Shown here: positions 15,998 through 24,811 of the stretch, one piece after another
Layout: each line of letters begins with the position of its first letter
Position numbering within the stretch: position 1 is the stretch's first letter
From: Bacteroides sp. OM05-12
GTDB taxonomy: Bacteria > Bacteroidota > Bacteroidia > Bacteroidales > Bacteroidaceae
Direction: 5' to 3'
NCBI RefSeq assembly: GCF_003438995.1
Contig: NZ_QSUN01000004.1
Coordinates: 186,001-250,000 of the forward strand
Length of the DNA stretch: 64,000 nucleotides
The notes under the pieces: generated by a model
What the model was told of the DNA's origin: nothing
Seen by the model: only the letters and a program-made list of their open reading frames with translations
Database searches by the model: none
Program-made: the position numbers and the translations under genes

Positions 15998-17896
15998 TTA
16001 CTTTTTTGAAAAATTAAACACATCCTTATCCGGTTTCAACCAATCTAAATATTTTATCTCATAATCATTTCTTACCCTAAGTTCTTCGGCAGGTCTTAAT
16101 AAAGCCTTTACACGGAGGTTATCCGTTGATAAACCTAAATAATCCCTATCTTTATCAACTCTAACCGGATAGGATTCCGGTTCATGAGAAGCCGACATAG
16201 ACAAATAGAGGCCTAAAACCGCTTCTTTCAATTTACTCAGATTAAAGTTTTTTTCTTTTCCGGAATATAGCACAAAATCTGCCCATATCCTTTGTTCATC
16301 ACGACCAATTTCCCAATAACCATCTTCATTACCCCATTTAGCATACGGGACTCTAAAAATACTTCTCAATTCGCGAGAAACAAAATATACATCCCCATTT
16401 GTCTGATCAGGCTTTGTAAAACTCGTATTTTCTAAATCTCCCCCCACTTCAATACGCAAACGTAAATCTTTTGCTTTAAAGTTTCCATTTTGAACGCGAT
16501 CCAAACTCGGATGTGTATCTCCTCCATCTTCTGCGATATTAAAGATAGCCAATACGGTCGTACTATCTTGAGCTGCAATAATATTTATTGCAGAGAAATC
16601 ATACCCGTCATGCAAAAAACGCACTTGTAAATAAGACGGCTTCATCGGTGTTCCCCAATGGGCGATCAATGGACGTGTTTGATTCCACATATATCCCTGA
16701 TTTATAGAAGCCAATGCAAAATCTGGACTTGCGTATAATCGGCCGATAATATCTTTAGTTGAAATGTTATCTTTCATATCTTTTCTTTTCTCCAGAAATG
16801 ATCTTTCGATTTGGATATCCGGATTAGCAACTACAAAAGTATCAATTTCCAAACGAGGTAAAGTGGATTTTAAGAAATAAGGTAAAATATTGGTCGGTAT
16901 ATGATGAGGCTTCATTACATTTGGAATACGCGGATAATCTCCCGGAAGGTTTATTTCACCATCCGATGCGTTGTATAATAACCTATAAAATTCGGGAACA
17001 GCCAAGCTACTGTATGAGCGTAAATTAGGCCCGCACCATTGTCCTGAAGGCTGATGAAAATGAGTAGCAATCATTTCCCAGCACATTGCATATAATGCAT
17101 CAATTATCTTTCGATCTGCAGGATTTATTATAGTTTGCTGCATACGCAGTAATTCATCCATGGCAACCAAAGTATAGGTAGGACTATTATATTCCGTAAA
17201 GCCCTTATTCTTAATTGTATAATTATAAAAGTTTACCAATCTACTATGGGCATAGTCAGTCATTTCCGGTAATCCACAGATATCTCCAACGACATAACAG
17301 ACATAAGTACCCATTATACAGATATTAGTATAATCCGGCTGTACATTTCTTTTCTTAATTGCCTTGGCTGACAAGACCAAAGCATCTTTAATTTCCTTAA
17401 CTAACCGCTGCCCTATATAATCTGAATGATTGATAATGACATCAATTAACGGCACTGCTATAAAATCAGCCCAATTATAATCCACAGCTGCCTCTCTGCC
17501 TTTCAGAGGATCTTCAGGATAATAGGGCCAAATACCGCAAAAAGGTAGAGACTCATCTTTCTCCTGCATGGGTAGTATCGTTTTGATTATATCTACAGCG
17601 CGCTTCTTGTAGGTTTCATTTTCTGTTTTTAATAATGCTACCGCATATTCCAAAGACTCTCTTGTCTGATGGACGATGACACCACTATCCAAATCGCTAT
17701 GATAATGTTTATTCTGCGTAACACAGAAAAGCATTTTCTTCGATTCATCATATTCTTTATTTTTACTTTCCAGATCTTTCATCAAATAATTAATTTCATC
17801 TTGACTTAATCTTACTGGAACAAATTTGGTATTTGATGCCCACAAAACAGTTATCGTAAACAGCCAAAGCATGGACAATGTCAGTATCTTTCTCAT
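15998..17896 (-). CDS. Secreted (alpha/alpha)-toroid protein, candidate polysaccharide lyase or hydrolase
   Basis: The protein has 632 residues with a signal peptide at about 1-20. The first half is helical with paired repeats (LEYAVALLK and KKRAVDIIKTIL), WADFIAVPLIDVI, and a motif GFTEYNSPTYTLVAMDEL at about 225-242. The second half is beta-rich, with WNQTRPLIAHWGTP and YDFSAINIIAAQD. This toroid-plus-sandwich layout is typical of polysaccharide lyases and some glucuronidases. The neighbouring GH105-type enzyme works on the unsaturated products of lyases. A lyase role, perhaps like rhamnose-glucuronate lyases of arabinogalactan PULs, is therefore an inference and not an assignment. It ends 4 bp before the GH-A start. 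Confidence 0.6.
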   Translation of the reverse strand: MRKILTLSMLWLFTITVLWASNTKFVPVRLSQDEINYLMKDLESKNKEYDESKKMLFCVTQNKHYHSDLDSGVIVHQTRESLEYAVALLKTENETYKKRAVDIIKTILPMQEKDESLPFCGIWPYYPEDPLKGREAAVDYNWADFIAVPLIDVIINHSDYIGQRLVKEIKDALVLSAKAIKKRNVQPDYTNICIMGTYVCYVVGDICGLPEMTDYAHSRLVNFYNYTIKNKGFTEYNSPTYTLVAMDELLRMQQTIINPADRKIIDALYAMCWEMIATHFHQPSGQWCGPNLRSYSSLAVPEFYRLLYNASDGEINLPGDYPRIPNVMKPHHIPTNILPYFLKSTLPRLEIDTFVVANPDIQIERSFLEKRKDMKDNISTKDIIGRLYASPDFALASINQGYMWNQTRPLIAHWGTPMKPSYLQVRFLHDGYDFSAINIIAAQDSTTVLAIFNIAEDGGDTHPSLDRVQNGNFKAKDLRLRIEVGGDLENTSFTKPDQTNGDVYFVSRELRSIFRVPYAKWGNEDGYWEIGRDEQRIWADFVLYSGKEKNFNLSKLKEAVLGLYLSMSASHEPESYPVRVDKDRDYLGLSTDNLRVKALLRPAEELRVRNDYEIKYLDWLKPDKDVFNFSKK

Positions 17897-18033
17897 TATA
17901 TTAAAGGATTTTCATTCAATAAAAATTAGCTTACCGGCTTAAAAAAGCATAGTAAATACTCTATCGGATATAATTTCAATACCCAATAACTCGCGTTTTC
18001 GTTTATTATATAATTATTACTTCTCTTTGAAAA

Positions 18034-19839
18034 TTATTTATCTGTATTATTGCTTTGAATCATTCGTTGTACCTCAATTCCTGCAAAAATAACTGCGAAT
18101 GACCCATGTGTATCATCATCATAAAAAGGACGGTTTATATAATAATTCACATTTTCCGAGCACATTGTTCCTACACAGATTTTATGTACCGTACCATCTA
18201 CTTCCACCTCTGAGGATACGGCATCCCATCCTTTCATGACAACAGGATAATACTTTCTTTCATTTAACCATCCATGAGTAATGCCCCGAGCTATAGCCAT
18301 TGTAAAAATAGCAGTCCCGGAAACCTCTGCTGGCGAATCAGGACAATCAATCACATTAAACCAAAAACCGCTTTTATCTTGATATTTAGCCAAACTGCTT
18401 ACATGTTCTCTATACAGTTTTAATATAGCCTTGTATTTGGGATGACTCTTAGGAAGATACATCAAAACTTCAGACATTGCCCATATCGCCCAGCCATTTG
18501 CCCGAGACCAATGAGGAAGTTTCACCTCCGGTCGCGAAGAATAATTTGCATGCATATATAGTTTCGCATCTTTATCCCAAAGATGTTTATGAAAATCTAA
18601 TACTTGAGAAGCCGCATCATCAAAGAATTCTCTACGTTTTTGCTGACTATCCATATACAATCCGGCTTGCATTAAAAATGGAATCCCCATAAACATATCA
18701 TCCACCCATGTTGTAAACTTTTCGGGAGTTTCACGCGTATAATTAGTCATACCTTCACTTCTTACCTGCCCATGCCGTGCATACTCCAACATAATATCAA
18801 TATATTTCTCATATAAATCACGATTTCCAAAGTTCTTCTCTTTACGTAAACGATAAATCAAAGGCAACGAAGGGGCCAAAGTAAAATCTAACATCTTATA
18901 ATTGATAATGGCACTATTCGCCGATCCTGACGCCCTTAAATCATTTACCTGATAATTTACAAAAGGTATTCCTTCCATCTGATAATCACAAAAGTTATCA
19001 GCCCACTGTTTATACTTACTATTATTCGTAACTTCAGACATCTGCTGCATAGCCCATGCCACACCGCCATTATGATAGTTCCACTGATATGTAGTGCCCC
19101 AAGGTGCCGGATTAATAACATCACCAAGAATCTCTATTTTAGGAATCGTCCAAGTTACCCCATCATACATATATCCAAACCTTATTTCTTTCTCAGGGGC
19201 ATTTATCCTATCAATATCCGAAGCAAAAGGTCCAATTGTAAGCCAATTGGTTAAATCGGCAATATTCCTATCTACATCTTGAACTGTATGCAACCCGATA
19301 CCCGGATATTCCACTTCATAATCCAAAACAGCATCTTTTTCACTGGGAGGTTGTATCAAGACACACCACTCTTGTCCGTATGTCTCGGACTTTACTAAAA
19401 ACTTATTATTACCTTTCTTTAAATGAACTTTAAAAGCAAAAGACATCTCCACACTTCTTTCAGCTTGCGACAATGCCAATTTACGTTGTCCTCTCCGCTC
19501 ATATACCAATACATCATTACACCATACTTTGCAGGCATCACTATGTTCTATCTCTACTTGTATTATAGTATCTTTCCTTGATGTCAGTTCCGTAAAAGCA
19601 TATGCAACTCCGGGCTTACCCAACCCATAAGTTCTTCCAAAATCAATAAACTCCAACTTATTAAAGCTATTGTTATTGGGTTTAATGGTTAAACGATACT
19701 TAAAAGGTGTTTCACGGATTAATTTATCGCCGATTCTACTCACTATTTCGATTGGTGAATCCGCCCAGGTTGTTTGAAAAGCAACAACAAACAAACCTAT
19801 AAAAAGTAATGTGTAACTTTTAAAATTCATTCTATTCAA
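18034..19839 (-). CDS. GH105/GH88-type unsaturated uronyl hydrolase
   Basis: The protein has 601 residues with a signal peptide at about 1-26. A beta-rich N-terminal domain (about 30-215) precedes the (alpha/alpha)6 barrel. Diagnostic motifs are YHNGGVAWAMQQM, TTWVDDMFMGIPFLMQAG with the VDD aspartates expected for GH105, LPHWSRANGWAIWAMSEVL, SGFWFNVIDCPDSPAEVSGTA, and DDDTHGSFAVIFAGIE. The family hydrates the double bond of terminal 4,5-unsaturated uronic acids left by polysaccharide lyases, in the periplasm or at the surface. The N-terminal domain makes it longer than single-domain GH105 enzymes of about 370 residues. It follows a BspA-like gene after 87 bp. Confidence 0.88.
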   Translation of the reverse strand: MNRMNFKSYTLLFIGLFVVAFQTTWADSPIEIVSRIGDKLIRETPFKYRLTIKPNNNSFNKLEFIDFGRTYGLGKPGVAYAFTELTSRKDTIIQVEIEHSDACKVWCNDVLVYERRGQRKLALSQAERSVEMSFAFKVHLKKGNNKFLVKSETYGQEWCVLIQPPSEKDAVLDYEVEYPGIGLHTVQDVDRNIADLTNWLTIGPFASDIDRINAPEKEIRFGYMYDGVTWTIPKIEILGDVINPAPWGTTYQWNYHNGGVAWAMQQMSEVTNNSKYKQWADNFCDYQMEGIPFVNYQVNDLRASGSANSAIINYKMLDFTLAPSLPLIYRLRKEKNFGNRDLYEKYIDIMLEYARHGQVRSEGMTNYTRETPEKFTTWVDDMFMGIPFLMQAGLYMDSQQKRREFFDDAASQVLDFHKHLWDKDAKLYMHANYSSRPEVKLPHWSRANGWAIWAMSEVLMYLPKSHPKYKAILKLYREHVSSLAKYQDKSGFWFNVIDCPDSPAEVSGTAIFTMAIARGITHGWLNERKYYPVVMKGWDAVSSEVEVDGTVHKICVGTMCSENVNYYINRPFYDDDTHGSFAVIFAGIEVQRMIQSNNTDK

Positions 19840-19926
19840 TTACAATTGTAAAACATATAAATCATAAACCGGAAGTAAGGAAAGGATAATTCTAACTATC
19901 CTTTCCTATCTCATTATCAATCCAAA

Positions 19927-22900
19927 CTATTTGATAACAATCTTCTGTGTCAGATTTTTATTGGAGGTCAATACGCGAACCAGATAATATCCTTTCGGAT
20001 AACCGGATAAATCAAGAGACGTTTTATCCTTAATACGCTGTGTCAACATATTTGTTCCATCTATCGATGTGATATTCAAAGTATATTCTCCTTCCGTATT
20101 ATCAACTTCTATATTAAGAATTGAAGTGACCGGATTCGGATAAATACGTAATATATTGCCAGACTCAATCGTTTCTATTTCCGAAGGTTCCACTACTTCT
20201 CCGGTATTATCTCCGCCACCAAAGTTCATTGTTCCGATGTTATTATCATCATGGCATTCTTTACCTTTCTTTCCATAATTCACATCAACACGCAAAGTAT
20301 ATTTCCCTTTAGTATATTGCCAGAACGGATAATTAGCATTATCCACAGCCATGAGTACATTATCGCCACCATAGATATCCTCTTCATGTATCTTAGATTG
20401 AGCTTCATAAACAACCTCTCCCGATTCATCCAAAACTTCAAATAGCACTAAACAACGAGACGGATCTGTTCTGCGTCTATTGGTAACAATACCACTTTCT
20501 ATATTCTTTACTCTTACCGCAAGTTTAAGTTTCTGTCCCTCAGGAATGTTAACCGGATCAATCGTTGCCCCATTAGGATCCTGTACCATCAAGCGATAAG
20601 GAAATAAATCACCCTGCATTTTAATATCACCTTTAAAACTTCTAACATCATAATGGAGAATCTTTGCAAAAGCATTTTCTTCGGCTAATATCTCATAAGT
20701 TCCATCTTCATTCTCGCGTGCATTGATAGCATATGTAAAATCAGTCCATCCACTTCTTTTCTGAACAACATCGCTTGGACCCAGTTGTCCTACAAACGAA
20801 CCGTCTTTCCGCCTATAAACATTAATCTTTCCATCTGCCGTAAGGAAGCAGAATATGTAATCTCCTGCAAAAGTCATAGCTTTACAACTAATAGCAACAT
20901 CAGGAAGAGCAGTTGCCGGACTGGCCGGAATAATTAACTCCAAATCATATTTCCAATCTTCAGAAGGTATTTTATCCATCTTTTTCGCCATGAACTCCCG
21001 ATAAATCAATATGGTAGTTCCCACTTGTCCCCAAATAGCAGTACTAGGAATCGGAGTCTTCGTTGTATAACATGCCACAAATAATTCATCACGTTCAGGA
21101 TCATAAAGCACCCGGTTCACATCTGTAATATAACTTGGCAAAGTATACGTCACAGGCGATGCATATTGCAACACTCCGTCTTTCGCACCGGTAGTCATCC
21201 AAACCCTCATTTTTGCCGTAGGACGAGATTCTCTATCTGCCAACCAGATATTACCGTTCTTATCCGGGTAAATAGAGAATGTATTTCCGGCAACAGCATA
21301 TTTAGTCACCTCATTATCCGTTTTCTGCCCGTCAGCATTCGTGTCTTGCCAGAATGTCAATCCGTCAGCCCTTACTTCCATAAACGGAACACCAATCAAA
21401 CCATATTTTTCTTTATCAAAACGATAACCTCCCAATGCTGTAGAATACATATTGGAGACAAACAGATAGTCCACCCCGTTTATTAGCCGTTTATATGCTC
21501 CTGTCTTAATCGGTGTAGGAGGATTCGGTTCCAAACGAAGATCCAACGGATAAGTAAACGGATCAACCGTAGTACCCAAGAAAGTATCCATACGTCCGCC
21601 TTCCTTACTATAATCCAATCTATAAACCTTTTCCGTACAGAATACAATATCTTTCTGAGTCTGGTCGAAATCTCCTGTTGCTGTGAAGACAAGCCCTTCC
21701 TGTTTCCAGTTTAACTCTTTAGTTGCTTCCTTATAAGAATATAATATAGAACTTGCAGAATTCACAAACATATTCGAAATATAGAGATTACCATTATCAT
21801 CAACACCTACCCCCGTTGGCCCCGGAAGTCTGAGAGGTCCTACCTGGCCCTGCAGATATTTACCGTCTGCCGACTTAACTAAAATTCCACCTTTCTCACC
21901 AAATGTACTTGTCAGTGTAGGATTCTTATAAATATCTGTATAAATAAGTACATTCAAATCTTTTCCACGATTAGCTACTAAAAGCCGTTCTTTTCCACTC
22001 CTTGTATCGATAGAAAACGATTGTGCCTTCGCTCCTTCCGGCAACTCCACTGTGAAACGTACAGCTCCGGATCTCAAATCAAGTGCAACAATCTTGTTTC
22101 CACCTTGAAGCATCCAAACAAACCCTCTTTTATCTGCATATATGTATCCAACGCCTCCTTCCGGGATTCTAAAACCTCCAATAGGAGTATTGCTCATCTT
22201 TTCCTTATCATATATTTTAAGAGAATCAGGCATCTGAAGTTCCGGTATTCCGGGAACTGCTACAATCAATTTATCATCAGTAATGGCCAATCCCTGTAAA
22301 TAACGACTTTCCTGTGGAGCAACCAACAACATATTATTCAATGGTCCATATCCCTCCGGAAATCTCGCCGCTTTTCCCGTAACAGCATCATATCTGGTTA
22401 TCAACTGCCATTCAATGCCACTTCCCTTGGGAGGATAAGCTCTTAAACCATTGGAATTCAAATTATCATTTCCTGAATTTCCGTTGAAGCGCATAAGCTG
22501 ATATACATATTTATCATCCAAAACAACAGCCTTACCCGAATTACGCCCCCAGCTACCTGTGCCCGATTCTTCCGGAACACAAACAATAACATTATCCTTG
22601 AATAGCCCGACATTCGTACCACCTTCATCCCAATTACAAATTGTAGCTACAGTTCCATCGCCACGGACAAAAAGTGCATCCATACTATGGGGTACGTGTG
22701 TACGAGGCACACCACCAGAATTGGCGATCCATGAAGTTTGATAATCCGTCAAATCTCCACAATGACAATCATTCGGATAGCCATTCAAGGACGATGAGGA
22801 CACCTCATCGCTATTCTCATCTTCTATAAACTCAGCTTCAATATCAACCTCTGATTCCGGCATTACAAAAGTGGTTTCTTTCGCTGTTTCATCCGCAAAA

Positions 22901-24777
22901 ACAACACCATCAGTGGAAGAAGTCCATTTTACAAACCTCATTTTCTCCCTACCTGATGCTTTAATAGTAATTACATCTCCTCCAAAAGCTTCGGTAACAG
23001 CACTACCACCATTTACATTAACATAATATCTCGTTTTATAGATTGCCTCTATAGTTACCGGACCATCAATCATCGTAAAGGATGTAGACGCAGCCTTCGG
23101 GTCTTGAATAACAAGTCCCTCTCCTTCTATTACTTTCCATTCCTGAAATATCTGTTGTGCATTGGATGGTCCTTTAGCTTCCGACGCCTGAATATTGACA
23201 ACAGCTCCAACAGCAGCCGACCCTGATTGAGTGATAGCACCTATTATGGTAAAAGGTTTTGTTCCACCAAAAATAGCTCTGATTTCAACATCGCTTTCCG
23301 GCATTACGAAGGTTGTGGACGCAGCTCTGTCGTTTTCAAAAGTAACCTGTGGAGTTGAAACCCAACCGGCAAAAGCCTGCCCTTCAGGAACATCATACAC
23401 CGTAATCCCTACATTGCAACCCGGTGCACTAACATCCTGTACGCTTTTTGCGTTATGGTAAGTTATATGTTTATAAGGAACTAACTGATTCGACTGAAAA
23501 CTCCACCCATTATTTTTATTTCCGGTTGGTCCTTCTGAAGTAAAAGAAGCATAATTACTATCCAGCCAAGCCGACTGTAAATAAGCATTTAAAGCTTCTT
23601 CCGGAATACCCACCCGTACATCTGCCCCATTCGCCATACGAAAAACAGCATTACCATTTATTTCAGGAGGTGTAACCGCTTTACAAATATATTGTTGCAA
23701 ATTACTACATAAAGCAAATGCTTCAGCACCTATTTTCTTTAAAGTAGACGGCAGTAATACAAATTCTAATGACATGGGACCATTATTTCCTTGCTTAAAG
23801 GCAGAACCACCTAATTCTTCTACACCTTCGCCAAACACAACTGTTTTAATATGAGGAGCATTAGAAAAGAAACGATCTCCCACTTTCTTTACAAAACTTC
23901 CGTCAATAATAATATTCTCATCCTTATTTGCCGGAGGAAGAAGAATCAGGGAACTAGTTACTTTATCAATCAAAAAACCATTTTCCGTAGAAGCAAAAGT
24001 CACATTATCTTCCGGTACATATATCGCTTTTAAATTCGGAGTTTGAGGAGCAATAACATCCGCGCGCACATTACCATTCTGCCTTAATATATCAGATAAA
24101 GCAGAAGAAAAAGTCAGTTCTTCCAAATAATTGTTATATCCGAACGCACTCAGTCCAAGAGCTGTTATATTTTCAGGAATTGTATATGCTTTATCCGTAT
24201 TAGAAGAAAGGTATAGGCAAAGTCTATCCCCACCCGCATCTTTAGCTACCAAGGCTTTTCCATCTTTAATTGTGTACATTGTAGGATGTCCATCCGGAAA
24301 TGCAAACCCTGTTATGTGCTGGCAATCAAGAAACTTATTTTCAATTTCCTTATATGTTGCTATTGTCGAAGGAAACTCAACGACACCTGTCAACCCACAT
24401 CCGGTAAAGTTACCAAGATTCTTCGTTTTAGGAGGGAATATTAATTTCTTTAAAGTTGTATTAGTAAAATCATTACTTACCTTTAATCCGCCACACAAAG
24501 TCGTATTTTCATCACCGGATAAATCCAATTCCTCCAGTTTCGGCATATTCATATAAATGAAATTAAAATCTGATACGCTTAAAGTAGCTCCGTTTGAGGT
24601 CGTTATAACTAACTTTGTGACCGTATTTTGTTCATCCGCCGTCAGCAATGTGCTAAGCGTATTTGTCTCCGATATGTCTACAATCTTTTCCTTCTGCGCA
24701 TAACCAAAGACACTTAGGCATAAAAGCACCGTAACCAACAAATGCCTTCTCAATGATACTAAGTTTTCCATAATCAT
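19927..24777 (-). CDS. Giant BspA-like protein: LRR_5 repeats, InlB-like repeats, propeller and Por/T9SS-like tail
   Basis: The protein has 1616 residues with a signal peptide ending near VFGYAQ. Two Met codons (24777 and 24771) are possible starts. Residues 35-410 hold BspA-type leucine-rich repeats. Residues 430-655 hold three divergent InlB-B-type repeats ending in motifs such as TTFVMPESDVEIRAIF. Residues 680-1330 resemble an NHL-like beta-propeller (GPTGVGVDDNGNLYISNMF). A C-terminal sorting-type tail begins at IYPNPVTSILNIEV. Its N-terminal part is clearly paralogous to the next two-domain BspA protein at 24812 and to the one at 45971. It is probably a surface glycan-binding or adhesion component of this PUL. 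That role is inference; no catalytic motif is visible. Confidence 0.85.
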   Translation of the reverse strand: MIMENLVSLRRHLLVTVLLCLSVFGYAQKEKIVDISETNTLSTLLTADEQNTVTKLVITTSNGATLSVSDFNFIYMNMPKLEELDLSGDENTTLCGGLKVSNDFTNTTLKKLIFPPKTKNLGNFTGCGLTGVVEFPSTIATYKEIENKFLDCQHITGFAFPDGHPTMYTIKDGKALVAKDAGGDRLCLYLSSNTDKAYTIPENITALGLSAFGYNNYLEELTFSSALSDILRQNGNVRADVIAPQTPNLKAIYVPEDNVTFASTENGFLIDKVTSSLILLPPANKDENIIIDGSFVKKVGDRFFSNAPHIKTVVFGEGVEELGGSAFKQGNNGPMSLEFVLLPSTLKKIGAEAFALCSNLQQYICKAVTPPEINGNAVFRMANGADVRVGIPEEALNAYLQSAWLDSNYASFTSEGPTGNKNNGWSFQSNQLVPYKHITYHNAKSVQDVSAPGCNVGITVYDVPEGQAFAGWVSTPQVTFENDRAASTTFVMPESDVEIRAIFGGTKPFTIIGAITQSGSAAVGAVVNIQASEAKGPSNAQQIFQEWKVIEGEGLVIQDPKAASTSFTMIDGPVTIEAIYKTRYYVNVNGGSAVTEAFGGDVITIKASGREKMRFVKWTSSTDGVVFADETAKETTFVMPESEVDIEAEFIEDENSDEVSSSSLNGYPNDCHCGDLTDYQTSWIANSGGVPRTHVPHSMDALFVRGDGTVATICNWDEGGTNVGLFKDNVIVCVPEESGTGSWGRNSGKAVVLDDKYVYQLMRFNGNSGNDNLNSNGLRAYPPKGSGIEWQLITRYDAVTGKAARFPEGYGPLNNMLLVAPQESRYLQGLAITDDKLIVAVPGIPELQMPDSLKIYDKEKMSNTPIGGFRIPEGGVGYIYADKRGFVWMLQGGNKIVALDLRSGAVRFTVELPEGAKAQSFSIDTRSGKERLLVANRGKDLNVLIYTDIYKNPTLTSTFGEKGGILVKSADGKYLQGQVGPLRLPGPTGVGVDDNGNLYISNMFVNSASSILYSYKEATKELNWKQEGLVFTATGDFDQTQKDIVFCTEKVYRLDYSKEGGRMDTFLGTTVDPFTYPLDLRLEPNPPTPIKTGAYKRLINGVDYLFVSNMYSTALGGYRFDKEKYGLIGVPFMEVRADGLTFWQDTNADGQKTDNEVTKYAVAGNTFSIYPDKNGNIWLADRESRPTAKMRVWMTTGAKDGVLQYASPVTYTLPSYITDVNRVLYDPERDELFVACYTTKTPIPSTAIWGQVGTTILIYREFMAKKMDKIPSEDWKYDLELIIPASPATALPDVAISCKAMTFAGDYIFCFLTADGKINVYRRKDGSFVGQLGPSDVVQKRSGWTDFTYAINARENEDGTYEILAEENAFAKILHYDVRSFKGDIKMQGDLFPYRLMVQDPNGATIDPVNIPEGQKLKLAVRVKNIESGIVTNRRRTDPSRCLVLFEVLDESGEVVYEAQSKIHEEDIYGGDNVLMAVDNANYPFWQYTKGKYTLRVDVNYGKKGKECHDDNNIGTMNFGGGDNTGEVVEPSEIETIESGNILRIYPNPVTSILNIEVDNTEGEYTLNITSIDGTNMLTQRIKDKTSLDLSGYPKGYYLVRVLTSNKNLTQKIVIK

Positions 24778-24811
24778 TATTTATAAGTATTAAATTCAAT
24801 AATTAAAAAGA

